Shown here one piece after another: positions 49,712 to 57,733 of a stretch of DNA of 64,000 nucleotides. The notes under the pieces were generated by a model. That model was not told the origin of the DNA. It did not search any database and saw only the letters and a program-made list of their open reading frames with translations. Location of the stretch: assembly GCF_023806485.1 (NCBI RefSeq), contig NZ_JAMSLR010000005.1:31975-95974 (forward strand), written 5' to 3'. The stretch comes from Thermalbibacter longus. Lineage in GTDB: Bacteria > Chloroflexota > Chloroflexia > Thermomicrobiales > Thermomicrobiaceae. Position 1 is the first letter of the stretch. Every line of letters starts with the position of its first letter. The translations under genes and the position numbers were made by a program.

Positions 49712-49806
49712 GAGGTTCCGGTACGCTTCCGTGCGGTTCAATAGTTCGTGCGGATGGATCGCCGGCCGGGTGGTCAGCTCACCCGGCATTCGAGAGCGAG
49801 GTGGAG

Positions 49807-50328
49807 ATGCAGGTCACAGCGAACGAACTCGCTATTCGGCGGGCTCGCCCAGAGGACGCGGCGGCGATTGCCGAGATCTACACCCAGGGTATCCTCGAGC
49901 GGATCGCGACGTTCGAGTCGGAACCCCGCACGCCGGAGGTGATGCTGGCCTGGCTGGCCGAGCGCGACGAGCGGCACCCGGTGCTGGTAGCCGAGCGGGA
50001 CGGCCGGGTGCTGGGCTGGGCATCGATCAGCTCCTACCGACCGCGGGCGTGCTACGCGGGGGTGGGCGAGTTCTCGATCTACCTGCACCGCGACGCGAGA
50101 GGGCAGGGGATCGGCAAGGTTCTGCTCGGCGCGCTGATCGACGAGGTACGCCGGCTGGGCTATTGGAAGCTGCTCTCGCGCGTCTTTCCCTTCAATACCG
50201 CCAGCCGGCGCCTCTGCGCCGCGCTCGGCTTTCGGGAAGTCGGGGTCTACGAGAAACACGCCAAGCTCGATGGGCGCTGGCTCGACGTGGTCATCGTCGA
50301 GCGGTTGATCCCGGAGAATTTGACCTGA
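49807..50328 (+). CDS. GNAT acetyltransferase, phosphinothricin/ArsN type
   Basis: 173 aa from the ATG at 49807, after GAGGTGGAG. The fold is the PAT-type GNAT: IRRARPEDAAAIAEIYTQGI, RTPEVMLAWLAERDERHPVL, GWASISSYRPRACYAGVGEF and the acetyl-CoA loop ARGQGIGKVLLGALI, then FNTASRRLCAALGFREVG and YEKHAKLDGRWLDVVIVERL. Members acetylate amino compounds such as phosphinothricin or arsinothricin, but many have unknown substrates. It is a single gene; its ligand is unknown. Confidence 0.9.
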   Translation: MQVTANELAIRRARPEDAAAIAEIYTQGILERIATFESEPRTPEVMLAWLAERDERHPVLVAERDGRVLGWASISSYRPRACYAGVGEFSIYLHRDARGQGIGKVLLGALIDEVRRLGYWKLLSRVFPFNTASRRLCAALGFREVGVYEKHAKLDGRWLDVVIVERLIPENLT

Positions 50329-50386
50329 CCCACTCGGACGGTCAGGCAGCGGAGCGAGCGCATCCGAAGTATGAGCCGCAGGGTGG

Positions 50387-50812
50387 CTATTCCTCCGGAA
50401 GCGCGGGGAGCAGCCCGATTTGACGCAACACTCCGGCGAGATCCCAGAGCGTGAAGCGTCGCACTACGCGGTCGCCGCGTATCTCGAGCATCGAGATGCC
50501 GGTGAATTCGAGCCGACGGCCGCTCGGGGGGATCCGGAGGAGCGTGCCCGTGTGCGTTCCGCGAATGCGCCACAGCAGCGCTGCATGGTCTCCCTCGGTC
50601 AGCAGTTGGTCCGGGATCAGCTCGAGGTCGGGGAATGCTCGGAGAAAGCGGCAGAAGGCACGGCGCGCGCCCTCCGGGCCGATCTCTGGGCGCACCTGCA
50701 CGATGTCGTGTCCGACGTACTCGGGCGCGTGGAATTCCGCCACTCTGTCCGGGTCGTGCGCGTTCCAGGCGTCGACGAGGCCGCTGACCACCTCAGGTAT
50801 CCCCTTGCTCAT
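50387..50812 (-). CDS. SnoaL-like ester cyclase/polyketide cyclase-family protein
   Basis: 141 aa from the ATG at 50812, with GCGGGGTAGCC just before it. Small alpha-beta barrel pattern: VVSGLVDAWNAHDPDRVAEF, EGARRAFCRFLRAFPDLEL, HTGTLLRIPPSGRRLEFTG and IRGDRVVRRFTLWDLAGVL. It fits SnoaL/ester-cyclase proteins, often of unknown substrate. Not part of a polyketide cluster here, so the function is unknown. The gap to the STAND gene on the same strand is 124 bp (50813-50936) and holds nothing recognised. Confidence 0.83.
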   Translation of the reverse strand: MSKGIPEVVSGLVDAWNAHDPDRVAEFHAPEYVGHDIVQVRPEIGPEGARRAFCRFLRAFPDLELIPDQLLTEGDHAALLWRIRGTHTGTLLRIPPSGRRLEFTGISMLEIRGDRVVRRFTLWDLAGVLRQIGLLPALPEE

Positions 50813-50936
50813 GGCTACCCCGCTTCGACCAGCGCGGCCGCTGGCGGCATGCACCTGCGACGCATCGTGTCCACTCTAGCGAGGCAGCCGTTCCGTTGCC
50901 AGGGCACCAAGTGTTCAAAATGAGGTCATTCTCTGC

Positions 50937-53087
50937 TCAGCTCGCCGTCTCGCCGAGTTCCTGCAGCCAGAGATGCTCCGCGATCCAGGCTACCCCCGCC
51001 TTCAGGTAGCGCCGGTAGGTGCTGAAGGGAAGCCCTAATCGCTCCGCTGCCTGCTCCTGCGGCTCGACCGGGTGCAGGTATGCCGTCTCCAGTACCTGTT
51101 GCCAGCGCTGGAGCCGGGGTATCTGGCCGAGCTTAGCGACTGCCTCCTCGATCAAGCAGCGCAGCGCGGCGACCCGTTCGTGGGCCTCGGATTGTAGCCC
51201 AGCCCGCTCGAGCACCAGCCGCGACTGCACCAGCGGGTTGCTGCGCAGCCTGATCACGTTCGTAAAGTCGCGCAGCGCGTGCTGGACGGCTTCCGAGAAA
51301 TCCTGCTGGCTCAACACGAGGATCGGCGTTGGGGGCTGCGAGGGCATCGCGTGCGCGTCCCCGGAGATCTCGCGCTCGTCCAGCACGGTCAGCCAGGCTA
51401 GCGGCGGCATGACTCGCCAGTCGTGGCCGTAGACACCGTAGTCCCGTCCGCCGATGGAGAAGTCCGCCTCGGGCAGGCGCTGGAAGTCGACGTAGCCCAG
51501 CACGGGTGCCCAGAAGTCGGGGTCCGCGCAGGGAATAAAGGTGAACGCCAGGTGCGAGGTCATCAGGTAATGGCGCACCATGTTCACGAACAGCAGGCTC
51601 TGGGCTGCCGAGACGGACTGGTAGGTGTCGCGCGCGAGCCAGAAGCGGAAAAGGGTCGCGGCCTCGCCGGGGCGCAGCGGGGCGTGCATCTCGAGGTAGC
51701 GGCAAGCCGCGGCCACCGCCGGGTCGTGCTCGGCCTCGCCTGGAGTCAACTCATGCAGAGCGACCTTCGCGAGGAAGGCGACCGGCTCGCCGGATGCGTC
51801 GCGGAGCACCACGACGCCGTGCGGCTGGCGGGCCAGCCAGTACTCGGCCAGCCTGGCCGACTCGGGCCCTTCGTGCGCTTCGACCATGGCGATGAGCGCC
51901 GGTCGATCGGCCGGGTGCATGCTGTCGGCCCGCAGGCTGCCGGTCCGCCACTCGAAGAACGGGCGCACGGCCGGGCTGTAACGGTGCAGGTAGATGTAGT
52001 CCAGCAGCGTCTGCTGCTGCGCCGGGCCGGTTGGCTGCCGCAGGCGGGCGATGTAGTATCCCCGGGCCCGGCGGTGCAGCTCGGCGTACCAGTCCGGGTT
52101 GCGCCATCGCATGTCGGCGACCAGGATATCCCGGGCCAGCTCATGTGGGCAGAGGCCACCGGGCGCTGGCTCGATGAAGGAGAGGCTGCGTAGCCAGGTG
52201 AACAGCTCGTCCGTGCGTGGCAGATCGAGCATCGCGCCGAGCAATGCCTCGTTGAGAGACCGAACCAGGGCGCATGCCTCCAGGGCGGCCCGGTGGGCTG
52301 GCCCTGGTGCCTGCTGGAGGAACTGCTGCAGCAAGACGCGGACGACGTCGAACGCTGAGTCAGGCTCGAAGTGGAACCCTGGGCGCTGGTCGAACAGGTC
52401 GGCCACCAGCGAGAGCGCGAGCGGGTGTCCATGAGTGAAGGAGAGCACAGCCGGGTGCTCGTCGGGCGGAACGCCGCGTCGGATGAGGTATTCCTGTGCT
52501 TCCTGGAGCGTTAGGTTGCGCAGCGGGAGCACCCGCATCAGCGTATGCCAGTCGGCGTCGGTCTGCCAGTGGGGCGCCGGCGGCTGGCGGCTGGCGATGA
52601 TCAGAAGCAGGTCTCCTGGCGCGTCGCTGAGGAACTCGTCGCGCAGCCAGGGCTCGAGCGGCTGCAGCAGCTCGTAGGCGTCGAGGAAGACCACCACCCG
52701 GCCGCCCGGAGTGGCCAGCGCGTCGCCGAGCGGCCCGTCCGGCGGTAGCCCGGCTGCCCGGCGCAGCGCTTTGGTAAAGGCGGCCGGTGTCGGCTCGATC
52801 GCGCGCGCATCCAGCCAGCGGGCAGCGACATCGAGCTGGCGACAGAGCCGGGCGAACTCGTGGAGCAGCGCCGTCTTGCCGATGCCGCTCGGGCCGTAGA
52901 CATAGAGGATATTGAAGGGGCGGACGTCCGCGAGGAGCGCGGTCTGTAGAAGCTCGAGCTCTGCGGTGCGGCCGACGAAGAGGCGGTGGCGCAGATCGCT
53001 GAGGTGATCAAGTAGACGCCCTGCCACGTCCCATCCCTCCCTCTTCCCAGTCTGGATGCGAAGCAAGTCCAAAAATCTTACGTCCAT
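50937..53087 (-). CDS. STAND-type ATPase regulator with GNAT-like part and C-terminal HTH
   Basis: 716 aa, ATG at 53087 in a TGGAGTACT context. Walker A GPSGIGKT (65-72) with preceding LFVGRTAELELLQTALL, Walker B VVVFLDAYE (131-139) and sensor-like IIASRQPPAPHWQ are AAA/STAND features. Residues about 430-590 carry a GNAT-like segment: VVLRDASGEPVAFLAKVALH, SLLFVNMVRHYLMTSHLAFT and LGYVDFQRLPEADF. The C-terminus ends ERLGLPFSTYRRYLKAGVAW, which looks like a sigma-4/HTH module. Such proteins may act as signal-dependent regulators. The input signal is not known. A palindrome covers its start. Confidence 0.8.
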   Translation of the reverse strand: MDVRFLDLLRIQTGKREGWDVAGRLLDHLSDLRHRLFVGRTAELELLQTALLADVRPFNILYVYGPSGIGKTALLHEFARLCRQLDVAARWLDARAIEPTPAAFTKALRRAAGLPPDGPLGDALATPGGRVVVFLDAYELLQPLEPWLRDEFLSDAPGDLLLIIASRQPPAPHWQTDADWHTLMRVLPLRNLTLQEAQEYLIRRGVPPDEHPAVLSFTHGHPLALSLVADLFDQRPGFHFEPDSAFDVVRVLLQQFLQQAPGPAHRAALEACALVRSLNEALLGAMLDLPRTDELFTWLRSLSFIEPAPGGLCPHELARDILVADMRWRNPDWYAELHRRARGYYIARLRQPTGPAQQQTLLDYIYLHRYSPAVRPFFEWRTGSLRADSMHPADRPALIAMVEAHEGPESARLAEYWLARQPHGVVVLRDASGEPVAFLAKVALHELTPGEAEHDPAVAAACRYLEMHAPLRPGEAATLFRFWLARDTYQSVSAAQSLLFVNMVRHYLMTSHLAFTFIPCADPDFWAPVLGYVDFQRLPEADFSIGGRDYGVYGHDWRVMPPLAWLTVLDEREISGDAHAMPSQPPTPILVLSQQDFSEAVQHALRDFTNVIRLRSNPLVQSRLVLERAGLQSEAHERVAALRCLIEEAVAKLGQIPRLQRWQQVLETAYLHPVEPQEQAAERLGLPFSTYRRYLKAGVAWIAEHLWLQELGETAS

Positions 53088-53102
53088 AGTACTCCAGTAC
53101 TA
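53087..53102. promoter_or_regulatory. Dyad at the start of the STAND gene
   Basis: TAGTACT-CC-AGTACTA, perfect 7-bp arms, covers the start codon and ribosome site. It may be a self-binding or translational control site. Confidence 0.55.
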
Positions 53103-53966
53103 GGAGTTTTGCAACTACCCAGTTATCTATTTGGTTCTCTGGAATAGCGGTGCCCGTCGAGCCCTGGGTTGTGACAGGTTGACACAGGACCCGTCGGCTG
53201 CTACTCTAGGCACAACAGTCTGTGAGGGGTTTCACAACTTGACATTCTGTGCCCCTTCCAGACTGGAGCCGCTCGCGGCTGTACGGTCGCAACGCAGGCG
53301 GCGGTCAGGGAAGTGATGGTCGGGGAAGGGCAGGGGAAGGGGAGCGTGAACGGCTCCAGCTCGACCACGGCTCAGCACTGTTGCTCGTCTGACGACATTC
53401 GAACCCTCCTGCGCCTTCCCGGCAACGCTATCCGGGTAAGTCGGAGGTAGCGCTTGCGGGGCGTATCGTTCGGGCTGAGCGCATCGCCCGCCGGCTGGGA
53501 AGCTGGCCCGCGGCGAGAGCTCGTCGCACCGGGTCTCCCCCCTCGGGCGGCCGGCTCGGCCCTCATCCAGGGGGCCCGGGGCCCACCAGCACCACACCAC
53601 GCTGACCAACGAAGCAGATCCCTGGCGCACAGACACTCTCGACCGCGCTGCGTGCGGGGAAGGGACGCAGCCGGCAAGTGTCCTGGTGACAGGTGAGTTT
53701 GCCACTTGGTCACTATCTGTTCTGTCTCATTCCTCTCATCTCGTCTCGGGAAATTCATCAGCCTGAGACTGCATCGCCTGAGTATTCCCACTGGTTAAGA
53801 AATTCGTCCCGATTTCTCTCCGCCAGGAAGGGCTAGCTATGCCCTGGCGCAACGGGTCGTTGCGCGGGCTCTGCCACTGGCTCAGTCTTTGACGTAACGA
53901 TGCGTACGGACAGTTCGCCGGGAAGAGGGGTGCGAGCGTGAAGAGCGTGAAGGAGGACGGACGGAG
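53103..53966 (+). other. Long intergenic region with a promoter toward the surface-protein gene
   Basis: 864 bp lie between the divergent STAND and surface-protein genes. On the plus strand TTGACA (53179-53184), 17 bp, TACTCT (53202-53207) forms a good promoter that would give a leader of about 750 bases. Within it a hairpin GCGCAAC-GGGTC-GTTGCGC (53847-53865) and a GGGC/GCCC stem just before it (around 53825-53846) are clear. I did not recognise a known riboswitch or a credible coding region. The ribosome site GGAGGACGGACGGAG precedes the ATG at 53967. Confidence 0.5.
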
Positions 53967-56408
53967 ATGACACGACAATCACTGATGCGCTGGCTGGCGT
54001 ATGCCGGCGTGCTAGGGGTGCTCGTGGCCGCCCTTGCCGTCGCCTGGAGCGGCCAGAGCCTCGGGGCTACACAGCGACTCGGCTTTGCGGCCGAGGCCGA
54101 CGCCTATGTCTACCAGAGTAACCCTGACCAGAATTATGGCCGTTCGACCTCGTTGCGAGTCGACGGCTCGCCGGTGATGCGCAGCTATCTGCGCTTCAAC
54201 GTGCAGGGGTTGAGCGGATCGGTGACCAAGGCCACGCTCTGGGTCTACGCCGAGAGCGCCCACCGCGACGGCTACGAGGTACGCCCAGTCGCGGACACGA
54301 GCTGGGACGAGCTCAAGGTCACCTACAACACGGCCCCGCCGGTCGGCTCCAGCGTTATCGCCCGATCCGGTGGCTTTGCTGCCGGGCAATGGACGGTCGT
54401 CGACGTCACGCCGCTGGTCAAGGGGAACGGGGCGATCAGCCTGGCTCTGACGACGACGAGCTCCACGCAGATGAAGCTGACGAGCCGGGAACTGGGCACG
54501 AACCCGCCCCAGCTCGTGGTGGAGACCACCAGCTCTTCGACGGGCTCCACGCCGTCGGCGACTCCCACTCCGACGCCGGCGCCTGGATCGGGCTCGACGC
54601 CGACGCCGACACCGACTCCCCCGTCTACGGGCGGTGGCAACCCAAGCTTCCCGATCCGGGCCGCCTTCTATTACCCCTGGTTCCCCGAGGCCTGGAAGCA
54701 GTCCGGCATCTTCCCGTACACCCGGTACCACCCGTCTCTTGGCTACTACGACACGGCCGATCCGGCGGTGATCAAGCAGCATATCGCCGCCATGCAGTAC
54801 GGCCAGATCCAGGCCGGCATCGCTTCCTGGTGGGGGCAGGGGCATCACACCGATAACGACTTCGCCGTCATTCTGAAGGCGACCGACGGCACCGGCTTCA
54901 AGTGGACGATCTATCACGAGCAGGAGGGACAGCGCGATCTCTCGACCAGCGAGATCCGCTCCGATCTCACGTACATTCGCGACAAGTACGCCAGCGACCC
55001 GGATTACCTGCGGGTCAACGGCAAGTTCGTCGTCTTCGTCTACAACGCCGACGATAGCTCCTGCGAGGTGGCGGATCGCTGGGTACCGGTCGCCCGCGAA
55101 CTAGGCGCCTACCTGGTGCTCAAGGTTTTCTCCGGCTACCGGAACTGTGCCAATCAGCCCGACTCCTGGCACCAGTACAGCCCGGCCGTAGCGACTGACC
55201 ACCAGAAGGGCTACTCCTACACCATCTCGCCGGGCTTCTGGCACCGGCAAGAGAGCCAGCCGCGTCTTTCACGCGACCTCGCGCGCTGGCAGCAGAACAT
55301 CCGCGACATGGTGGCTTCTGGCGAGCCCTGGCAGCTTATCACCACCTTCAACGAGTGGGGTGAGGGCACCAGCGTCGAGTCAGCCGAAGAGTGGAAGACC
55401 AGCTCCGGCTACGGCGCCTACCTGGATGCCCTGCGCGCCAACGGCCAGTCCACCGGCGGTACCAACCCGACGCCGTCCCCCACGCCGAGCCCAACACCGA
55501 GCCCGACCCCGTCGCCGGGCACGACTCCCACGCCGACTCCGCCACCCTCCAGCGGCGATCCGGTCGTGGTGGTCGCGGCTGGGGACATCGCCTGCGATCC
55601 GGCCTCGAGTGGCTGGAACAACAATAACGGCACCAGCTCCTCCTGCCGCCACAAGTACACGGCGCAGGTGGCCGCGGCCCAGGGCCCGGACTACGTCTTT
55701 GTCCTCGGCGACAGCCAGTACGAGGACGGGGCCTACGACAAGTTCCTCAAGAGCTACGACCCCACCTGGGGCCAGCTCAAGGCGATCACCCGGCCGGTGC
55801 CCGGCAACCACGAGTACCTGATTGAGGGTGCGAAAGGCTACTTCGACTACTTCGGCACGCTGGCCGGTGACCGCGCCAAGGGCTACTACGCGGTCGATCT
55901 GGGCAACGGCTGGATCGCGATCGCCGTGAACTCCAACTGCTCCAAGGTGGGGGGCTGCCGAGCCGGCTCGCCGCAGTACACCTTCGTCAAGAGCGTGCTG
56001 GAGGCCAATGCCAGCAAGAACATCCTGGTCTACATGCACCACCCGTACTGGTCGACCGGCAAGTACCACAACTGCTGTGACAGTGACCTGACCGACCTCT
56101 ACAAGCTGTTCACGCAGTATGACGTGGAGCTGTCGCTGGCTGGGCACGACCACAACTACCAGCGGCATGCGCCGCAGCGCTGGGACGGGACGAAGGACCC
56201 GAACGGGATCCGGCACTTCGTGAACGGCGCCGGCGGCAAGAACGTCCAGGACGTCGACGCCAACAAGGCGGCGAACAACTGGGAGTTTGCCGACGAGACG
56301 CACTTCGGGGTGCTGGTGCTCAAGCTGTATCCGGATCGGTACGAGTGGGCCTTCGTGAGCGATAGCGGGGCCGTACTCGACAGCGGCTCCTACAAGGTGC
56401 AGAACTAG
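53967..56408 (+). CDS. Secreted fusion: DNRLRE, GH99-like and metallophosphatase domains
   Basis: 813 aa. Signal peptide (about 1-34). A DNRLRE/CBM96-like beta domain (about 40-190: AEADAYVYQSNPDQNYGRST, SYLRFNVQGLSGSVTKATLW). A Thr/Pro linker. A GH99/GH71-like barrel (230-490: RAAFYYPWFPEAWKQSGIFP, HIAAMQYGQIQAGIASWWGQ, ITTFNEWGEGTSVE). A second linker. A calcineurin-like metallophosphatase (530-805) with GDIACDP, VLGDSQYEDG, PGNHEYL, MHHPYWS and AGHDHNYQRH, the complete metal set. The protein probably sits on the cell surface or is released. It may act on glycans and phosphate groups, but the true substrates are unknown. Confidence 0.9.
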   Translation: MTRQSLMRWLAYAGVLGVLVAALAVAWSGQSLGATQRLGFAAEADAYVYQSNPDQNYGRSTSLRVDGSPVMRSYLRFNVQGLSGSVTKATLWVYAESAHRDGYEVRPVADTSWDELKVTYNTAPPVGSSVIARSGGFAAGQWTVVDVTPLVKGNGAISLALTTTSSTQMKLTSRELGTNPPQLVVETTSSSTGSTPSATPTPTPAPGSGSTPTPTPTPPSTGGGNPSFPIRAAFYYPWFPEAWKQSGIFPYTRYHPSLGYYDTADPAVIKQHIAAMQYGQIQAGIASWWGQGHHTDNDFAVILKATDGTGFKWTIYHEQEGQRDLSTSEIRSDLTYIRDKYASDPDYLRVNGKFVVFVYNADDSSCEVADRWVPVARELGAYLVLKVFSGYRNCANQPDSWHQYSPAVATDHQKGYSYTISPGFWHRQESQPRLSRDLARWQQNIRDMVASGEPWQLITTFNEWGEGTSVESAEEWKTSSGYGAYLDALRANGQSTGGTNPTPSPTPSPTPSPTPSPGTTPTPTPPPSSGDPVVVVAAGDIACDPASSGWNNNNGTSSSCRHKYTAQVAAAQGPDYVFVLGDSQYEDGAYDKFLKSYDPTWGQLKAITRPVPGNHEYLIEGAKGYFDYFGTLAGDRAKGYYAVDLGNGWIAIAVNSNCSKVGGCRAGSPQYTFVKSVLEANASKNILVYMHHPYWSTGKYHNCCDSDLTDLYKLFTQYDVELSLAGHDHNYQRHAPQRWDGTKDPNGIRHFVNGAGGKNVQDVDANKAANNWEFADETHFGVLVLKLYPDRYEWAFVSDSGAVLDSGSYKVQN

Positions 56409-56414
56409 GTGTCA

Positions 56415-56450
56415 GGGCAGCCAGGGGTACTGGCTCTACCCTGGCTGCCC
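56415..56450 (+). terminator. Strong hairpin after the surface-protein gene
   Basis: GGGCAGCCAGGG (56415-56426) and CCCTGGCTGCCC (56439-56450) form a perfect 12-bp stem with a 12-base loop, 7 bp after the stop codon. Because both arms are GC-rich, it can work in both directions between the convergent genes. No T run follows. Confidence 0.7.
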
Positions 56451-56689
56451 CTACCCAGCACGCTGAATTACCAACGGTCCCAGCGGGCAGGCCCGGGGTT
56501 CGAAGCTCCGGGCTCAGCAGCCAAGCCCCGTGAACGGGGCTGCCGCGGGAGCTGGCTTCAGTCAGCTTTTCGCGGGTGAGCGCCGGGCTTTAGTCCAGCG
56601 TGAAGGGATGTCTTCACACTCGCGTCCAGCGCGCGGGAAGCGGGTACGAAGTGCGGGCGCAGCGGTAAATCCCTGCGCCCGCTCCACGC
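56451..56689. repeat. Cluster of small palindromic units between convergent genes
   Basis: Several hairpins follow each other: GCCCGG/CCGGGC (around 56490-56512), AGCCCCG-TGAA-CGGGGCT (56524-56541) and AGCTG/CAGCT (around 56550-56567), with related words GGCTTCAGTC and GGGCTTTAGTCC. This looks like a REP-type or repeated extragenic palindromic cluster. No gene is seen. The stretch GGTTCGAA recalls a tRNA T-loop but no tRNA can be folded here. Confidence 0.45.
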
Positions 56690-57673
56690 TCACCGGCCGC
56701 CGACGATCGCAATGATGGTCGCCTCGCCGTCGGCGCAGAGCTCGCCGAGACGGCCAGCCGGCGGCTCGAAGTACCACTGCCCGTACTCGGTCCGGCACAG
56801 CGCAAAAGGCACGGGCTGCTGGGCGTGCTCGAGATAGGCAGCAACGCAGCCGGTATAGTCGCGCTCGGGGCAAAGCTGCTCGGCCTCCTGGCGCAGAGTC
56901 GTGCCGGTCGTCGCAGGCTCGCCCTGTGGTACCGGAGTGGCTAGGGGGGCACTCTCGGCCAGCCGGCGGATGAGCAGCGTGCCGAGCGAGCGGGTCCGGT
57001 CCTCGGCCACGGCGCAGGGTTGCGCCCCAGGCGTGTCGCAGGGGGCGCTGACTGTGATCTGCCCGATCATGTTCTGCAGTCGGACCATGAGAATGAACCG
57101 GCTGATCGGCGGGGCGTCGTACCGGCGAACCAGGAAGAGGCTCTCGTCTCCCAGCCTATCCCGCTCGATCTCCATCGCGGACGGCTGCGCCAGGAGATCA
57201 GTAGCCTCGGCCGTGAACGCCTGGCTCGCTCCCTCGATCGTCTCGTAGAGATCCACGCGGCAGGTCGCTCCCGTGAAGGGGGCATCGAGCATCTCCTGGC
57301 GCGCTCGCTCCAGGGCCGCCTCGATCTCTGCTTCCGACATGGTGCCGTCGGCGTCCTCCGCTGGGACGCTCGGCGGCTCGAACGCCCAGTGCAGGAACGA
57401 CCCGGTGACCCGCCCCCAGGCCGCGTAGTCGCGCTCCCGCTGTGCCGGGTCGGGCGCGTCTCGGGCGGCGGCTGCGTTGTCGTAGATCTCCTTGCCGATC
57501 ACCTCGAACCCGCCGGGCAGGCTCTCGACGCCGAAGCAGAGGTTCTTCGTCATCGTTCCTGCCTCGGCCACGAAGAACGGCCGCTGCACCGCGCTGCCGC
57601 AGGCCAGGAGCGGCAGCGCCAGGCAGATACCGAAGGCTGCTGACCGCAGTCCACGACGTGAAAGGCGCTTCAC
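56690..57673 (-). CDS. Lipoprotein of unknown function
   Basis: 327 aa, GTG at 57673 with AGGAGAAAGACGAGGC upstream. Signal peptide with lipobox LLAC (Cys 25) and a basic start MKRLSRRGLRS. The mature part contains KNLCFGVESLPGGFEVIGKE, EIYDNAAAARDAP, FLVRRYDAPPISRFILMVRL and several Cys that could pair (CRVDLYETIEGAS, CPERDYTGCVAAYLE, CRTEYGQWYFEPP). No family recognised. It is the next gene after the large PHP surface protein on the same strand, with 60 bp between, so it may belong to that unit. Surface location is likely; function unknown. Confidence 0.75.
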   Translation of the reverse strand: MKRLSRRGLRSAAFGICLALPLLACGSAVQRPFFVAEAGTMTKNLCFGVESLPGGFEVIGKEIYDNAAAARDAPDPAQRERDYAAWGRVTGSFLHWAFEPPSVPAEDADGTMSEAEIEAALERARQEMLDAPFTGATCRVDLYETIEGASQAFTAEATDLLAQPSAMEIERDRLGDESLFLVRRYDAPPISRFILMVRLQNMIGQITVSAPCDTPGAQPCAVAEDRTRSLGTLLIRRLAESAPLATPVPQGEPATTGTTLRQEAEQLCPERDYTGCVAAYLEHAQQPVPFALCRTEYGQWYFEPPAGRLGELCADGEATIIAIVGGR

Positions 57674-57733
57674 GCCTCGTCTTTCTCCTCCCGCTCACTC
57701 GTCGGCACGAGCATCCACCTTCCGCGCTTGCGC

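Noticed and set aside
53701..53890. Possible TPP or c-di-GMP riboswitch (CCTGAGA and GCGCAAC hairpin) before the surface-protein gene
   Set aside because: The other conserved parts of these riboswitches are absent; only simple hairpins remain.
56461..56533. Possible tRNA: GGTTCGAA within a GC stem, followed by CAGCAGCCA
   Set aside because: The stem around the TTCGAA is eight pairs long, too long for a T arm, and no acceptor, D or anticodon arm can be formed upstream.
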